This document shows, piece after piece, positions 1 to 11,300 of a stretch of DNA of 64,000 nt (position 1 is the stretch's first letter; each line of letters opens with the position of its first letter). The DNA is from Balanoglossus misakiensis (lineage: Eukaryota; Hemichordata). Under the pieces are notes generated by a model that worked only from the letters and a program-made list of their open reading frames with translations, had not been told where the DNA came from and did not search any database. The translations under genes were made by a program, and so were the position numbers. The stretch is taken from positions 7,254,001 through 7,318,000 of the forward strand of contig CM082589.2 in NCBI GenBank assembly GCA_040954595.2, given 5' to 3'.

Positions 1-2
1 AA

Positions 3-336
3 GAGTTATTTTCTTTTATCAGAAATGATTTGTTCACAAACCCTGAGGTAGTTCCCCTGACTGATCTATCAAACAAGTTAGTTACCAAAATGCTCCAACT
101 TGGTGTTAAACAGGTTAACAATTCCACCAACAAAACTTGCAGCATACGCTAAATACGGAATTCAAAGGGACATTGATTTTTTTGGATGATGTAAATGGTA
201 GGGTGCTTGTATATCCGTCATCACTAGATATAGGTACTGTTGACCTGAAGTACAATGCTGTAAGAAAAGAACTTCTTGCAGCAGAAAAACAATCACATGA
301 AAGTATCATCACCGCATCTGCTCTAATCCTGCTTAC
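3..336 (+). pseudogene. C-terminal half of a broken transposon-associated ORF
   Basis: The + strand reads as protein in two frames. Positions 3 to about 135 (frame 3) include the stretch NDLFTNPEVVPLTDLSNKLV. From 137 (frame 2) it continues with FLDDVNGRVLVYPSSLD. A single frameshift near 135 is needed to join them, so it is not a working gene. The wording resembles the later part of long uncharacterised proteins that are repeated many times in marine invertebrate genomes and are probably mobile-element encoded; that family recognition is from memory. The start of the same type of protein lies on the opposite strand immediately to the right (333-914), so the copy looks inverted within itself at about 333-340. 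Confidence 0.5.
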
Positions 337-914
337 GCTGCTTGAATATCAGGCCTTGTATAGTCCCTATAACACTTTCTATGATAGTGACCCTCAGCAG
401 CAACCAACTCACGACTGAGAAGTGCACGAATTTTACTGTCATTTTTTCTTGTTGCTGCCTCCCTAAATGTGTTGTCCGTACGCAATTGCTGACAACGAAC
501 TAAAGGAGCTCTTGTCCTACTTCCCTTCATGTACTTGGTGGTGGAGCAAAATAGGCAAATATGATCGTACACCCGAGACCCTTGTATGCTCGACCTCTTT
601 TCACGTTCCAGTGTATTTGTTCCCTCAGTTGATGACGACTGCTCTTTAGAAAGGATAGATTCAAGAGCCTTTTTCATCGTAAAGAGACTTCGGCATTTCC
701 GATGGTACTGCACCTGAGGAATTTCACCTTCGCCCAAACCAATGGCGAGGTCCTGAATTGGTTTGTATTTTTGTATGTTAGCTGTATTCAGCAAAGTTAT
801 CCAGGAGGCGTGATCTTGTAGAGTAACGAGGCTTGCTTTATGGTCGGATTCATGACAGTCGAGAAAACAATCCCGTCGAGCCCTCTTGTGTGGAATAGAA
901 GATGGGCTTGCCAT
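333..914 (-). pseudogene. N-terminal half of the same transposon-associated ORF, inverted
   Basis: An open frame of 193 codons on the - strand begins MASPSSIPHKRARRDCFLDC and ends at a TAA at 333-335. It contains Cys/His patterns (HRKCRSLF, CLFCSTTKYMKG, HYHRKCYRDYTRP) that look like a zinc-binding N-terminal region. In the family I have in mind, the segment ending in CYRDYTR is followed by the FIRN-LF-NPEVVPLT segment. Here that segment is on the other strand, facing this one. I see no poly-A tail or terminal repeat that would define element ends. Function unknown. Confidence 0.5.
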
Positions 915-1284
915 TTTTTATTTATTATACTGGACCTGAATATAAATAGATCATGCTCATATTGTGTTGAGGAAAAAAAATAAGCAGATTTTTGAACCTT
1001 TTCTTGGCTTGTCATCTGCTGTGCCTGTACACTGTAGGATGGTATCCAACAATAATACACAATCAGAGCTACAATGCTATAATGGCCCCTTCTCGTAGTA
1101 TTGTTAGGAATCATCATACAAGTACAGTGCACATGAGCAGCATGCAAAGGTTCACAAATCTGCACATCCGTTCTCCTAAACACCATATGTGCATGATCAG
1201 TTGGGTGTATACTTACCTGTTAGATGGCCAAACCTACCCCAAAATCCGTGGGAATTGTTTGTTATTATCCCGTTTCTCTACTAA
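915..1284. other. Unassigned interval
   Basis: No gene, splice-bounded exon or clear repeat is visible. Short open frames on both strands show no family resemblance. The interval separates the broken transposon-like ORF from the tandem repeat. Confidence 0.5.
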
Positions 1285-2370
1285 TTTTTTTCTGATTTTA
1301 ATTGAATAATAAGGTCTTCAATTGGTCCGGAAAAAAATGGTATAGAGTATTTTATCTCATAAATGACATTTGAAGACTTGGGTTTAAAAAATTAATGCGG
1401 GAAATGTTCGTACCATAATTTTTCGAAATTACCCAAATCTTGTGATCTTTTGACCTCTTTGACCTAAATTCAGAACAAAATTGCAACAAATACATATTAC
1501 AATCGGTAGTGTGCTAAAAAAACACACAATTTGAGAGGTAGATGACTGTTCTGGCTTTATTTTTGCCGGAGTTACAACTACTTAAGTTTCCCCTACCCCA
1601 ATATCAGGGTCTGAAGTCTTGTGCCATTCTTCCGTATCTCTCTATTTGTGTTTTTCTGATCGTAATTGAATAATAGGGTTTTTTATTGGTTTGAAATAGA
1701 TTCTGGGAGAGTATTTTATCTTCTAAATGACATTTAAAGACTTAAGTTCAAAAAAATCGTTCAAGAAATAGTCATACTACAAATGTTCAGAATGACCCAA
1801 ATTTCAAGACCTTTTGACCTCTATTGGCCTTAATTCACAACGAATTACCACCAAAATATATTATAGTGGTAGAGTTCTAAAAACACACAATTTGAGTGGT
1901 AGATGACTGTTCTGGGTTTATTTTTGCCGGAGTTACAAGAACTTAAGTTTCCCCTACCCTTAAATCTGAGTGGAAAATTGGATGTCTTTCTGTCGTTTCT
2001 CCTTATTTGTGTTTTTCTGGTCATAAATGAATAATAAGATTTTCTATTGGTTTGAAATAGATTCTGGGAGAGTATTTTATCTTCTAAATGACATTTAAAG
2101 ACTTAAGTTCAAAACTATCGTTCAAGAAATAGTCATACTACAAATTTTCAGAATGACCCAAATTTCATGACCTTTTGACCTCTATTGACCTCAATTCAAA
2201 ACGAATTACCACCAAAATATATTATATTGGTAGAGTTCTAAAAAACACACAATTTGAGTGGTAAATGACTGTTCTGGCTTTAGTTTTGCTGGAGATACAG
2301 CAATTTAAAGTTCCCCTACCCCCAAAATTTGGGTCGGAAATTTTTATGTTCTTACATTAGTTTTTGAGGG
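1285..2370. repeat. Three tandem copies of a ~361-bp satellite-like unit
   Basis: The word CACACAATTTGAG recurs at 1523, 1884 and 2246, spacings of 361 and 362 bp. The same order of words is found in each unit: TTTTTCTG near the start, GAGTATTTTATCT, GACATTTRAAGACTT, CCTTTTGACCTCT, GATGACTGTTCTGG, TTTGCYGGAGTTACA and TTCCCCTACCC. Units 2 and 3 resemble each other more than unit 1. No open frame spans a unit. This is a short tandem array of a dispersed or satellite repeat. Confidence 0.85.
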
Positions 2371-2759
2371 AAAAAATGCAGAAAGCTACTCGATAGGCAG
2401 GGCTATCACCCCAATTTATAATCTAGAGATATAGGCCTTTCCAAAAAACCACATGAGGCTTTGTCCATCTTTCTGATACCAATTCATGAAAAATCGGGTC
2501 CTGGCCCATGGACTAATACTGGCATTACATAGTCTTACTACATGACATGAAGCCCTTGAGCCTGACAGTATACCGCGTTGTTTGGTCCACAGAAGTAGTA
2601 GATACAACCCAAGTTGTTCAGTGGTCTAACACAAACAGTGTTTGTTGTTACCCTATCTGCATACGCCATATCATAAAAGACATTTATTGTAAGCTAATCT
2701 GTTACTTGAATCTGTGGAATTCTCTTCCTATCATTCGTTCGTTCATTCTGTCTTTTCAG
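2371..2759. other. Intronic DNA of the receptor gene (no feature)
   Basis: Unique AT-rich sequence ending in a pyrimidine tract and the acceptor TCTTTTCAG at 2751-2759, which opens the first receptor exon in the window. No upstream receptor exon could be found between 1 and 2759. Confidence 0.5.
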
Positions 2760-4578
2760 ACAATCAACGACCTGAGCTCCAGGCTGCGCGATAACGGTAT
2801 CGATATCCTGACGTCAGAGAGCTTTACTGTCGATCCATCAGAGCAGGTCAAAAATTTGAAGGTAGGATGGTCTATAATCATGCTATGCTATGCTATGCTA
2901 TGATATGATATGATATATGATGATAGGATATGAAAAATACAGCACCCTTGTCTATTTTAGGAAGGATTATCTGTCGTAGTCCAGTGTGAACATGCACTGT
3001 GTGTATATCTCACAAGCTCATTAGCGGATGGCAGAACAATGTTATAACTGTAGTAGGGGCGTTTAATTGGGGGAAATGTAACCTTTACTTCCAGTCGAAT
3101 AATGCCATAACCCATGACGTTAGGGTATTTGTAGTGCTATCCAAGTACCAATTAACAGCGTTCCAATTTCTCGGCGATACACAAACTAGATTAACCGATT
3201 TGTTATGGGAGCATGAGCTTATCCGTGTCCTTCGAAAGTCGCACAGAGAGAGAGAGATTGTGTTTTCAATCCCGATTGTATTCTGTGTGATTGCGTTTCC
3301 ATCCCTACACGCGATTGCTATTTTTCACATAAGACTTCCATGATTTTTCCCACTCGAAGCAGTCGTTACGTATTCGGTGATATTTCTCTCTCATTTGAAT
3401 ATCTCTACTTATTTTCGTGAAGTATGTTTTCACGACCCCTCACTTTATATTACATCGTTCATTCCTGGAAAACATACACCATTCTGTACAAGAGCAAATA
3501 CTGGCATTTTCTGTTCAGATGAATGTAAATCTGGTCAGCTTAAAGGGTATAAGGTCACCTCTAATTTACATATGCCTATATATGGTCAAAAGGCGTGTCT
3601 AAGTGTTCGAATGACCATGTCATTGGCTATATTTGAATTTTCCATGGTAAATTTGTATAGGTGACTGTATTCCTTTACTTTGAAAAAAATGAATCACACT
3701 CATATTTCCGTGATGCTTTGCCCGGGTATCGACCTTTCGCACGCAACCTTCCTGTTAGAATGTCAACAACTGCAAATCTCGTTCTAATTAATGCGCTTAC
3801 GTTTCTTTTTCTTGCAGGAGAAGAAGGCTAGAATTATCCTTGGAAATTTCTTCGAAGATATGGCCCGCCGTGTGTTCTGCGAGGCAAGCATCGGTAGTTT
3901 GTTATATTTCGCCCGCGGCGACCGGTTTGATAGTGTAGATGTTGCGAGGTCGTTATCGACGTCAGTTTGATATCGTATACAGAATTTCAACGGACGAGCA
4001 CCTCTTAAACCTGAGCAAAAAGCACGATTCCCGCATTTGACACCGTTCTGAATAGTCCGCTACTTCGCCGTGTTTCTGGCAGGCGTGACTATTTACAAAA
4101 TGTTGGTAAAATTGACAAGGGCTTCATTTCGATAAGATGAATGTGCGCCGCGGTGTCGCTGCCGGCTGCATATCTGCCCGTGTTTGCTGCATGATTCGTG
4201 CGTGTCCATATGACGCGTGTCTTTTCATTCGTAAGCGTTTTTTTTTTAAACGATGAAAGGAGGGCTTCTCAAATATTGATACTGCGAAGGACACGTCATT
4301 GAGACGTGGTTGCAAGAGACTCAAGGAAATCAGAGAAAGGACATGCATTTTTACAATATAACTATCTTTCAAAGTCTTTCAAATTTGAATGTTTCATCTC
4401 AGCACTTATGTATGTATGTATGTATGTATGTATGTATGTATGTATGTATGTATGTATGTATGTATGTATGTATGTATGTATGTATGTATGTATGTATGTA
4501 TGTATGTATGTATGTATGTATGTATGTATGTATGTATGTATGTATGTATGTATGTATGTATGTATGTATGTATGTATG

Positions 4579-4610
<32 letters not shown>

Positions 4611-7600
4611 AGCGAAAAAGAACTCCGACTCGACTGCGACGACAAATCGTTCAGCGTGCACCGTGTGTTGACACAAGAAATCCCAATGGCGCTCACTTTG
4701 TGTTTGCAATGTAGCCCTGTGCGTGACGTATGACTGTTTCTCCCGCCACAGGTCTACAAGCAGAACATGTACGGTAAAAACTACGCCTGGATCCTGTTGG
4801 GATGGTACAGTTACAGATGGTGGGCCGTGGAGGATGACAGCATAGACTGTACGCCGGACGAGCTCTTCCTGGCTCTCGACGGTTACATAGCAACGGAGAA
4901 TATCGACTTGAGTATCTATGGCGACCGAATGACAGCATCTGGATACGTGAGTCGCATACAATGACTCCTTTGTTGAATTACTAGCGGTGCGACTGCTGCG
5001 ATACGCATAAATATTAACGATAAAAAATCACTAATAATTGTTCACAAAGGAAAAGACAATTTATGGAGACAGTAACCCTATGCTGTTAGCTCGGAAAGGA
5101 AGAGCATTTGAATAGAAGTGATACACAAGCCATGTGTTAAGTTTAAATTAATAGGTCTAATATATTACATTTTTCGCTATTACAGTCGAACACAGCGAAT
5201 TCGTTATTTATCGATAACAACTCTTCGTCTCGCGCGTACAGAACTAACCTAACGTCTTATTTTGTGTAAATTCTCCCTGTTTTCTTCCTCTGTTTCAAAG
5301 TTCTCGGTCTACTCAGAAACTGAGTGGTTTACGTTTAAATCTCGTGGGTTTTCACTTCAAGTACAGGAGGAGGATTTTTCCACGTCGAACTATGGTTTAA
5401 AGCGGCAGCCCGCCCCAGGCATTGAACCCGTGACCTCAATTACAGCGATCTCCTCTTTGACCGTTATTAAAGGAGCACATTCACCTCCAATTTACATATG
5501 TCCATATCTGCCTAAAATGGCGTATCTTAGAGTTCTAAAGAACATATGGCGGCGCTATTTTTTCGCGTGTGCCACCCACTGAAAATCTGCGATTGGCTAG
5601 ATCTCAGTTTGCCATGGTAACTGTAGCTAAATTTGGACAGGTGACCGTATATACCTTTAACCAACGCGTTTTCCCAGCTCGACCTAAACTGCGAGTGATG
5701 TTGTTGTTGCTGCTGTCCGTTCCAAAGTGAAGCAAATGACGTACAACTCATGAGAAAAGTACTTGCTCTTACACATTTTCCTACCGTACTTCTTTGCAGA
5801 CCCCAAACGAGTATCGGTCATTGTACGAGGAACGGTTGCGATCCCTGAATATGCCGGAGACAGCGGCCGACGCTATGGGCGCGTACTGCTATGACGCGGT
5901 GTGGAGCATCGCCCTAACGCTGAACAAGTCCATCGAAGCCCTGGAGCAACGTAAGCCGCCACAGGACTGAGCAAAATCAAAGCGTGCTTCCGATAACCCG
6001 ACCTACAATAAATTTCACCTGTCAACCATCAACGTGTTGGCGCCAAACACAAACGAGAAATATATAAAATAATTACCGTTATTGCAGTGAGAATCGACCA
6101 GAAAGTTTAATTAAACAGAGAAAAAATAACACAAGATCGTGGAAATAAGATCACCGTCTTATTAGGTGTCGTGACGGAGCTGTATTCATATGGCGCCATA
6201 AATCGCGTGGGCGACCGGTTTTTAAAAATAAGCAGTTTTTTTCGAACTTTCTGCATTTCATTCTCTTGAGAACGCTGTCATTGGAATCACACATAGTTTG
6301 CTTGGTCTAAATGAAAAGAATACAGATTTTGTGCAATTGTCCTGATGGCGTTTATTGTGTGTGTGCAGACTCTATGGGGCCTTGGTGTAGCCACGACAGA
6401 ATGGGCGTATTCGACTACGATGACGACGACGATGATGCACGTTCACAGATATGAGCAAAATCATTCCAATGCAGATATTTGACAATTTTAGTCCTCTGAT
6501 CAATCCCTTCGGTTTTCTTTCTTTCAGATCCCAACATAACAAATCGCTCAATCGAGGATTTCACTTACGGTGACACAGCGATGAGAACTGTCTTCACGAG
6601 CATTCTTGATTATTTAGAGTTCGACGGGGTCTCGGTAAGCTAAACTAACATTTGAAAGACAAAATATTTACTGAGTTAATTAGATTGTTTGTCTGTAGAT
6701 GTAAATCTGGGATTAACAGAAAGTTTGTCCGAGTAGTATTAATCAAATCTGATATCTGCTTTACTTATTGCGCTTCATGGTTACATTTGTGCTATCTATA
6801 TGGGTTGGCATCACGCCCAGGCATTAAGCGAACCCGCGCATCGCTATATTTTCACACGGTTGTTATTGTGTGGTCGCTTCCCGACAAATCGTTCATTGCC
6901 AACGTTTTAGAAAATGACAGTTATGGCCTGCTCTCTCGACAGGGTCCCGTCAGCTTCACAGAAACCGGCGATAGGGAAGGTCTTATTAACATCGAACAAT
7001 TGCAAGGTAGGCATTTAGTACTCGGTAGTAGGCATTCGGGGCGGGCCCCAACTAGGTAGCAGAATAAATGGAAGTAAGACTTGTAGATATAATAGGTGGG
7101 AGAAATTGGCCACATATAGCAAGTGGTAATAGATGTTCCCATTTGATTATACTGTTCAGATCATGATACAATCTGAAGGCCTACTTATACTTTCTTGGCA
7201 GTCCTAAGCCAACCTTTGAAAGAGAGACAGACATAGAGACAGACAGACAAATGGACAGGCAGACAGACAGACGACTGACTGACTGACAGACAGACTGTCA
7301 ACATACAAGCTGACGGATGGACATACTGATTGACTGACTGACTGACTGACTGACTGACTGACTGACAGAAAGACGGACAGACAGACAGACATACGAACTG
7401 TCAGCCGCAACTGTAGCATCACAATCGCAAAATACGCCTTGCAAAATACTGATTAAATATTTCATTTTGTTGGGAACTAACTAGATGGAGAAGAGGTTGT
7501 TGTTGGCATCTACTTCCCGCAAATGGGCACGCCGGAGACCAAGCTACGCTGGGATATGGGAACGCAATCAATTGTATGGAAAGGTAAAAAGATGATTTTC

Positions 7601-8232
7601 ATATCCCCCATTGTAGATTTTCGTGACGCACGGTCGACAATGGCAACGGTATAAATCAGTATCCGTATCTCAATTCGAGTGGTGAAAAAAAGTGTATACT
7701 GGATACGGCGTCAAGTTGCTGTACAGTTCAAGGACGATAGTTATTTTTTTGCGGAAGACGATTCGGTGATATTTTCCAAGTGAAGAATCTCCTCCTACAG
7801 GCAGTGCAGAAAATTGATCTAATACGAATCAATTTTGTCGGCTTTGAAAATGAGACTATAATTGAACAACATTTGTCTCTCTGAGTGTGGTCTAATTATC
7901 GGAAGCTTCAATTCGATTTCTCCTAGCTAATATTACAGGTGCATTGTCCGTGGTTTGAAGCTGACTTATCCCTTCATATCATTACAGGGGGAAAACCACC
8001 GAAGGACGCCACGGACATCATCGAAGAATACCAGCGAATTCCAAGACTTTACGTCATCATATTTGGCGGTTTGGCCGGCGCTGGTGTCCTTCTGGCGCTC
8101 CTCTGTCTCGCCTTCACCGCTCACTACTGGAGGAGATCGTGAGATCATTATTCTTTCTTGAAATAGAATTCTAACAGTTTTGATCTAAAGGCTTGTCGTT
8201 AAAGGTCACACTGTTGTCACTCTCTTTTGTGC

Positions 8233-8263
<31 letters not shown>

Positions 8264-8269
8264 TAGATC

Positions 8270-8342
<73 letters not shown>

Positions 8343-11300
8343 GCGTTGAAACCATACAAAACATTGCTCAACGCATGAGTAATAGACTATATGGCTGTGA
8401 CGCAGATGTACAGCCCCACGCATGCTAACTACCGGCAACTTAGCGTTACAGTAATATAAACTTCAGCTCAGTTGTATACTAGTATTTCCCTCTTACAGAT
8501 ATTTGGTGTCATTTATCTAGAGTGACCTGCCCTTTGACTCGACGTGATTTTTGCCAAATTGTATTCTCTTTCAGGTGCATCAGCAAGGCTGCTCCCGGCT
8601 ACCTGGTTGTCATGACACTGGGCGTCGCCATGATCTTCACCACAGTGGGACTGCTGGGATTGGACGCAGGCGTAGTTGGACGGGATCACCTGGCAACAAT
8701 GTGCACGGTGAGCGACTTTGATGCCCTACTGCGCATGTTCAGTTATCTTTAAGTTACGTCACCTAAGCGAAATAACCGCTCATACAAATCTTGACTCTGT
8801 GATAATGTTTTCTCTAGATATAAAAATTGGGAAAAAGCAATAATATAAGGCAATGACAGCCCTTCTCGAAAACTAATTATCTCGCACAAAGAAGCTTGTT
8901 TTTTTCCAACTTGAGTCTGAAAGAAACTGGCGAGGCAGACAAATTCTAATTATTACCTTGCGGGATTAGCTAATTTACTTTTAAGGGCTCAATATAAAAT
9001 TGATATGTTTTATTACATTTTTTTTCATCAGATCAGAGCATGGAGCTTGACCATTGGGTTTACCTGCGCCTACGGCACGATATTCTCTAAAATCTACCAC
9101 GCACACAAGTTATTCACTTCTAAGGCCAATCTCTGGAAACCGGTGAGTGGGCGTATAGATACTCCACCTGGAACTTTTCCAGCTAATTATGCACATGGCA
9201 GAATTTTGCAGCTTAAATTGCGGCCATTTTTTCGATTAAAAGCGCGGTCTTAATATTGAGAATCATACTCAGGATTACCGCGCTAAACATTGAATGAGAG
9301 GGTAAAATTTGAAATTCAAAATGGCCGCCGTGTTGAATTCGATGGTTCGCTTTCCCCATTATCACGAACAACAACATTATGTCTCTCGTGTGACGTAACC
9401 CCGTCCTGGAATGTGTGCACATGCGCATGTGACATCGTGACCATCTGTTCCTGTTGCAGGGATCTCACACCGTACCCATTCTCAGCCGCTTAGCGCTTTT
9501 CCTGCTTGTCGATCTGGGAATTCTCGTCGTCTGGACAACCCGCTACCCAATGGAGTTAACTATCGAGCGATTGCAGGCTATAGTAGGTCACAACGTTAAC
9601 TCAAATGTCCACACAACCTAAAACGTACATGTGGTTCGAGAAATTTTCTTGATTCTGTTATATTTTCTTTTCATTGTTTATATGTGTCACTGATATCAAA
9701 ACATGCCATGACAATTATTGAATAGACCAGAAGAGGAGAAGAACGGCTGAATCTCAAAAGAATGACATATATTGATGTCATCGAGTTTGATTTATTGACA
9801 AACCAATACTCATAGGTGTGTCTTAGTGGACGAGAGAGAAACGTGTTCAATTATAACTGAACTTATGGTATTTTTACCAGTAAATCTTATCGCCATAATT
9901 CAACACAGAGAGTCGTCGGTTATCTAGCAAAAGGAAGATCTCTTGCATTCATGAACACTCTAATCCCCCTTCAGTGAAAAAGGGGTAATCAGAATCATAT
10001 ACAGAAGAAGTAGATTCGAATGTAAGAAAAGACCGCGAGCGATGCAGATTCTTTTTCAAATTTGCCACCGAGCGTAAGCCGTGCCTCTGCGGCGGAGATA
10101 AAGGTTACTAGTACATCGACAAATCTTATCGTGTTCATGTGTTTTCCCCGGGGGACCAGTCATGCGATGATGGAAAATGAGCGCGCTCTTCCCCATTGTC
10201 TGCGTTTCCTTGGAAAAGAAATTATAGAAACTGAGTTGAACACAACAACTCTTCGATGCATGCGCTCCTGAAGTACATGGACCGTTTTTTTTGCAAAACA
10301 AGAAACTCGATGTCAAATGTACTCTCAAGGAAGGTCGTGCGTACCAATCATGAAAATGCTCCATGTTTTCTAAGCCACTAGCGGAGCGGCTGGTCAAATT
10401 GCCAATGCCCTGTGTTTTAAGCTGCTTTTAACAAGCCAAGCTAATGCGAAATACATGAAGCTGAAGGTTGTCAACAAACCCAGTTATTACCATAATGTGT
10501 TGACAAGCTTGAAGCTATAATGTCTCCAAGGTTTTTCAAAAGCACATATTTCTACTAGAAAATTAGTTCACGGTTTACACTACCCCATTTTTTTTTATCT
10601 CTTACACTATTTTCTTCTGTTTTTCACATACAGATTGACGAGGACAACAATATTGAAATTAACCCTCTGATCGAATACTGTGACAAAGGCAGCTCGGTGT
10701 ATTTCATAGGCGCTCTAATGGTACTTCACGGCCTACAACTCTTGCTTGGTGAGTTTAATTTGACCAGTGGTGTCTCATATGTAAATAGGCCTTTTTATGG
10801 TAATCAGCGTTGATATTTGCATGTACATGTATTTTCATACACCCGCACCTCGCCATCTTTTTTGCAGCAAGGGTGTGAAATATCGATCTGACTTGGTCGA
10901 AAAATCGTAATCGTTTCAGAATTACTCATTTGAGTAACTGTCTCTCTATTGACAGGTGCGTTTTTGTCCTACGAAACTCGAGAAGTGAAGATCCGATCCC
11001 TGAACGACACTTTCTTCAGCGGTGTGGCGACGTACGTCATCGTGACACTGGGCATCATTTGCGCGCCCTTGTCGTTCATCATCAACAACAAGCCCGTCGT
11101 CTCCTTTTTGATCGAGGCGTCATTGGTGTGGACTGCCTGTACACTCACTTTACTCATCATTTTTGTTCCTAAGGTAACGTGGACTCTGAGTGATCGCAAA
11201 TATTACCGCAGGTGGCGCGCTTTCGAACTGGAAACCGTTCGGGCAAATGACGTTGTATACAAGAGTTTCTGACGTATAACGTTTATGTGTACCTCTCATT

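Noticed and set aside
3893-3894. GT at 3893 as the donor of receptor exon 2
   Set aside because: It shifts the next exon into a frame with an early stop and adds residues not found in GABA-B1; the GC donor at 3884 fits.
4306-4961. Long open frames through the TATG repeat on both strands
   Set aside because: They are a product of the microsatellite (Met-Tyr-Val-Cys and Thr-Tyr-Ile-His periods). The only real coding part here is the receptor exon 4752-4946.
7204-8438. Ser/Val/Cys/Leu-rich open frames
   Set aside because: Translated AGAC/GA microsatellites; no splice context or conservation.
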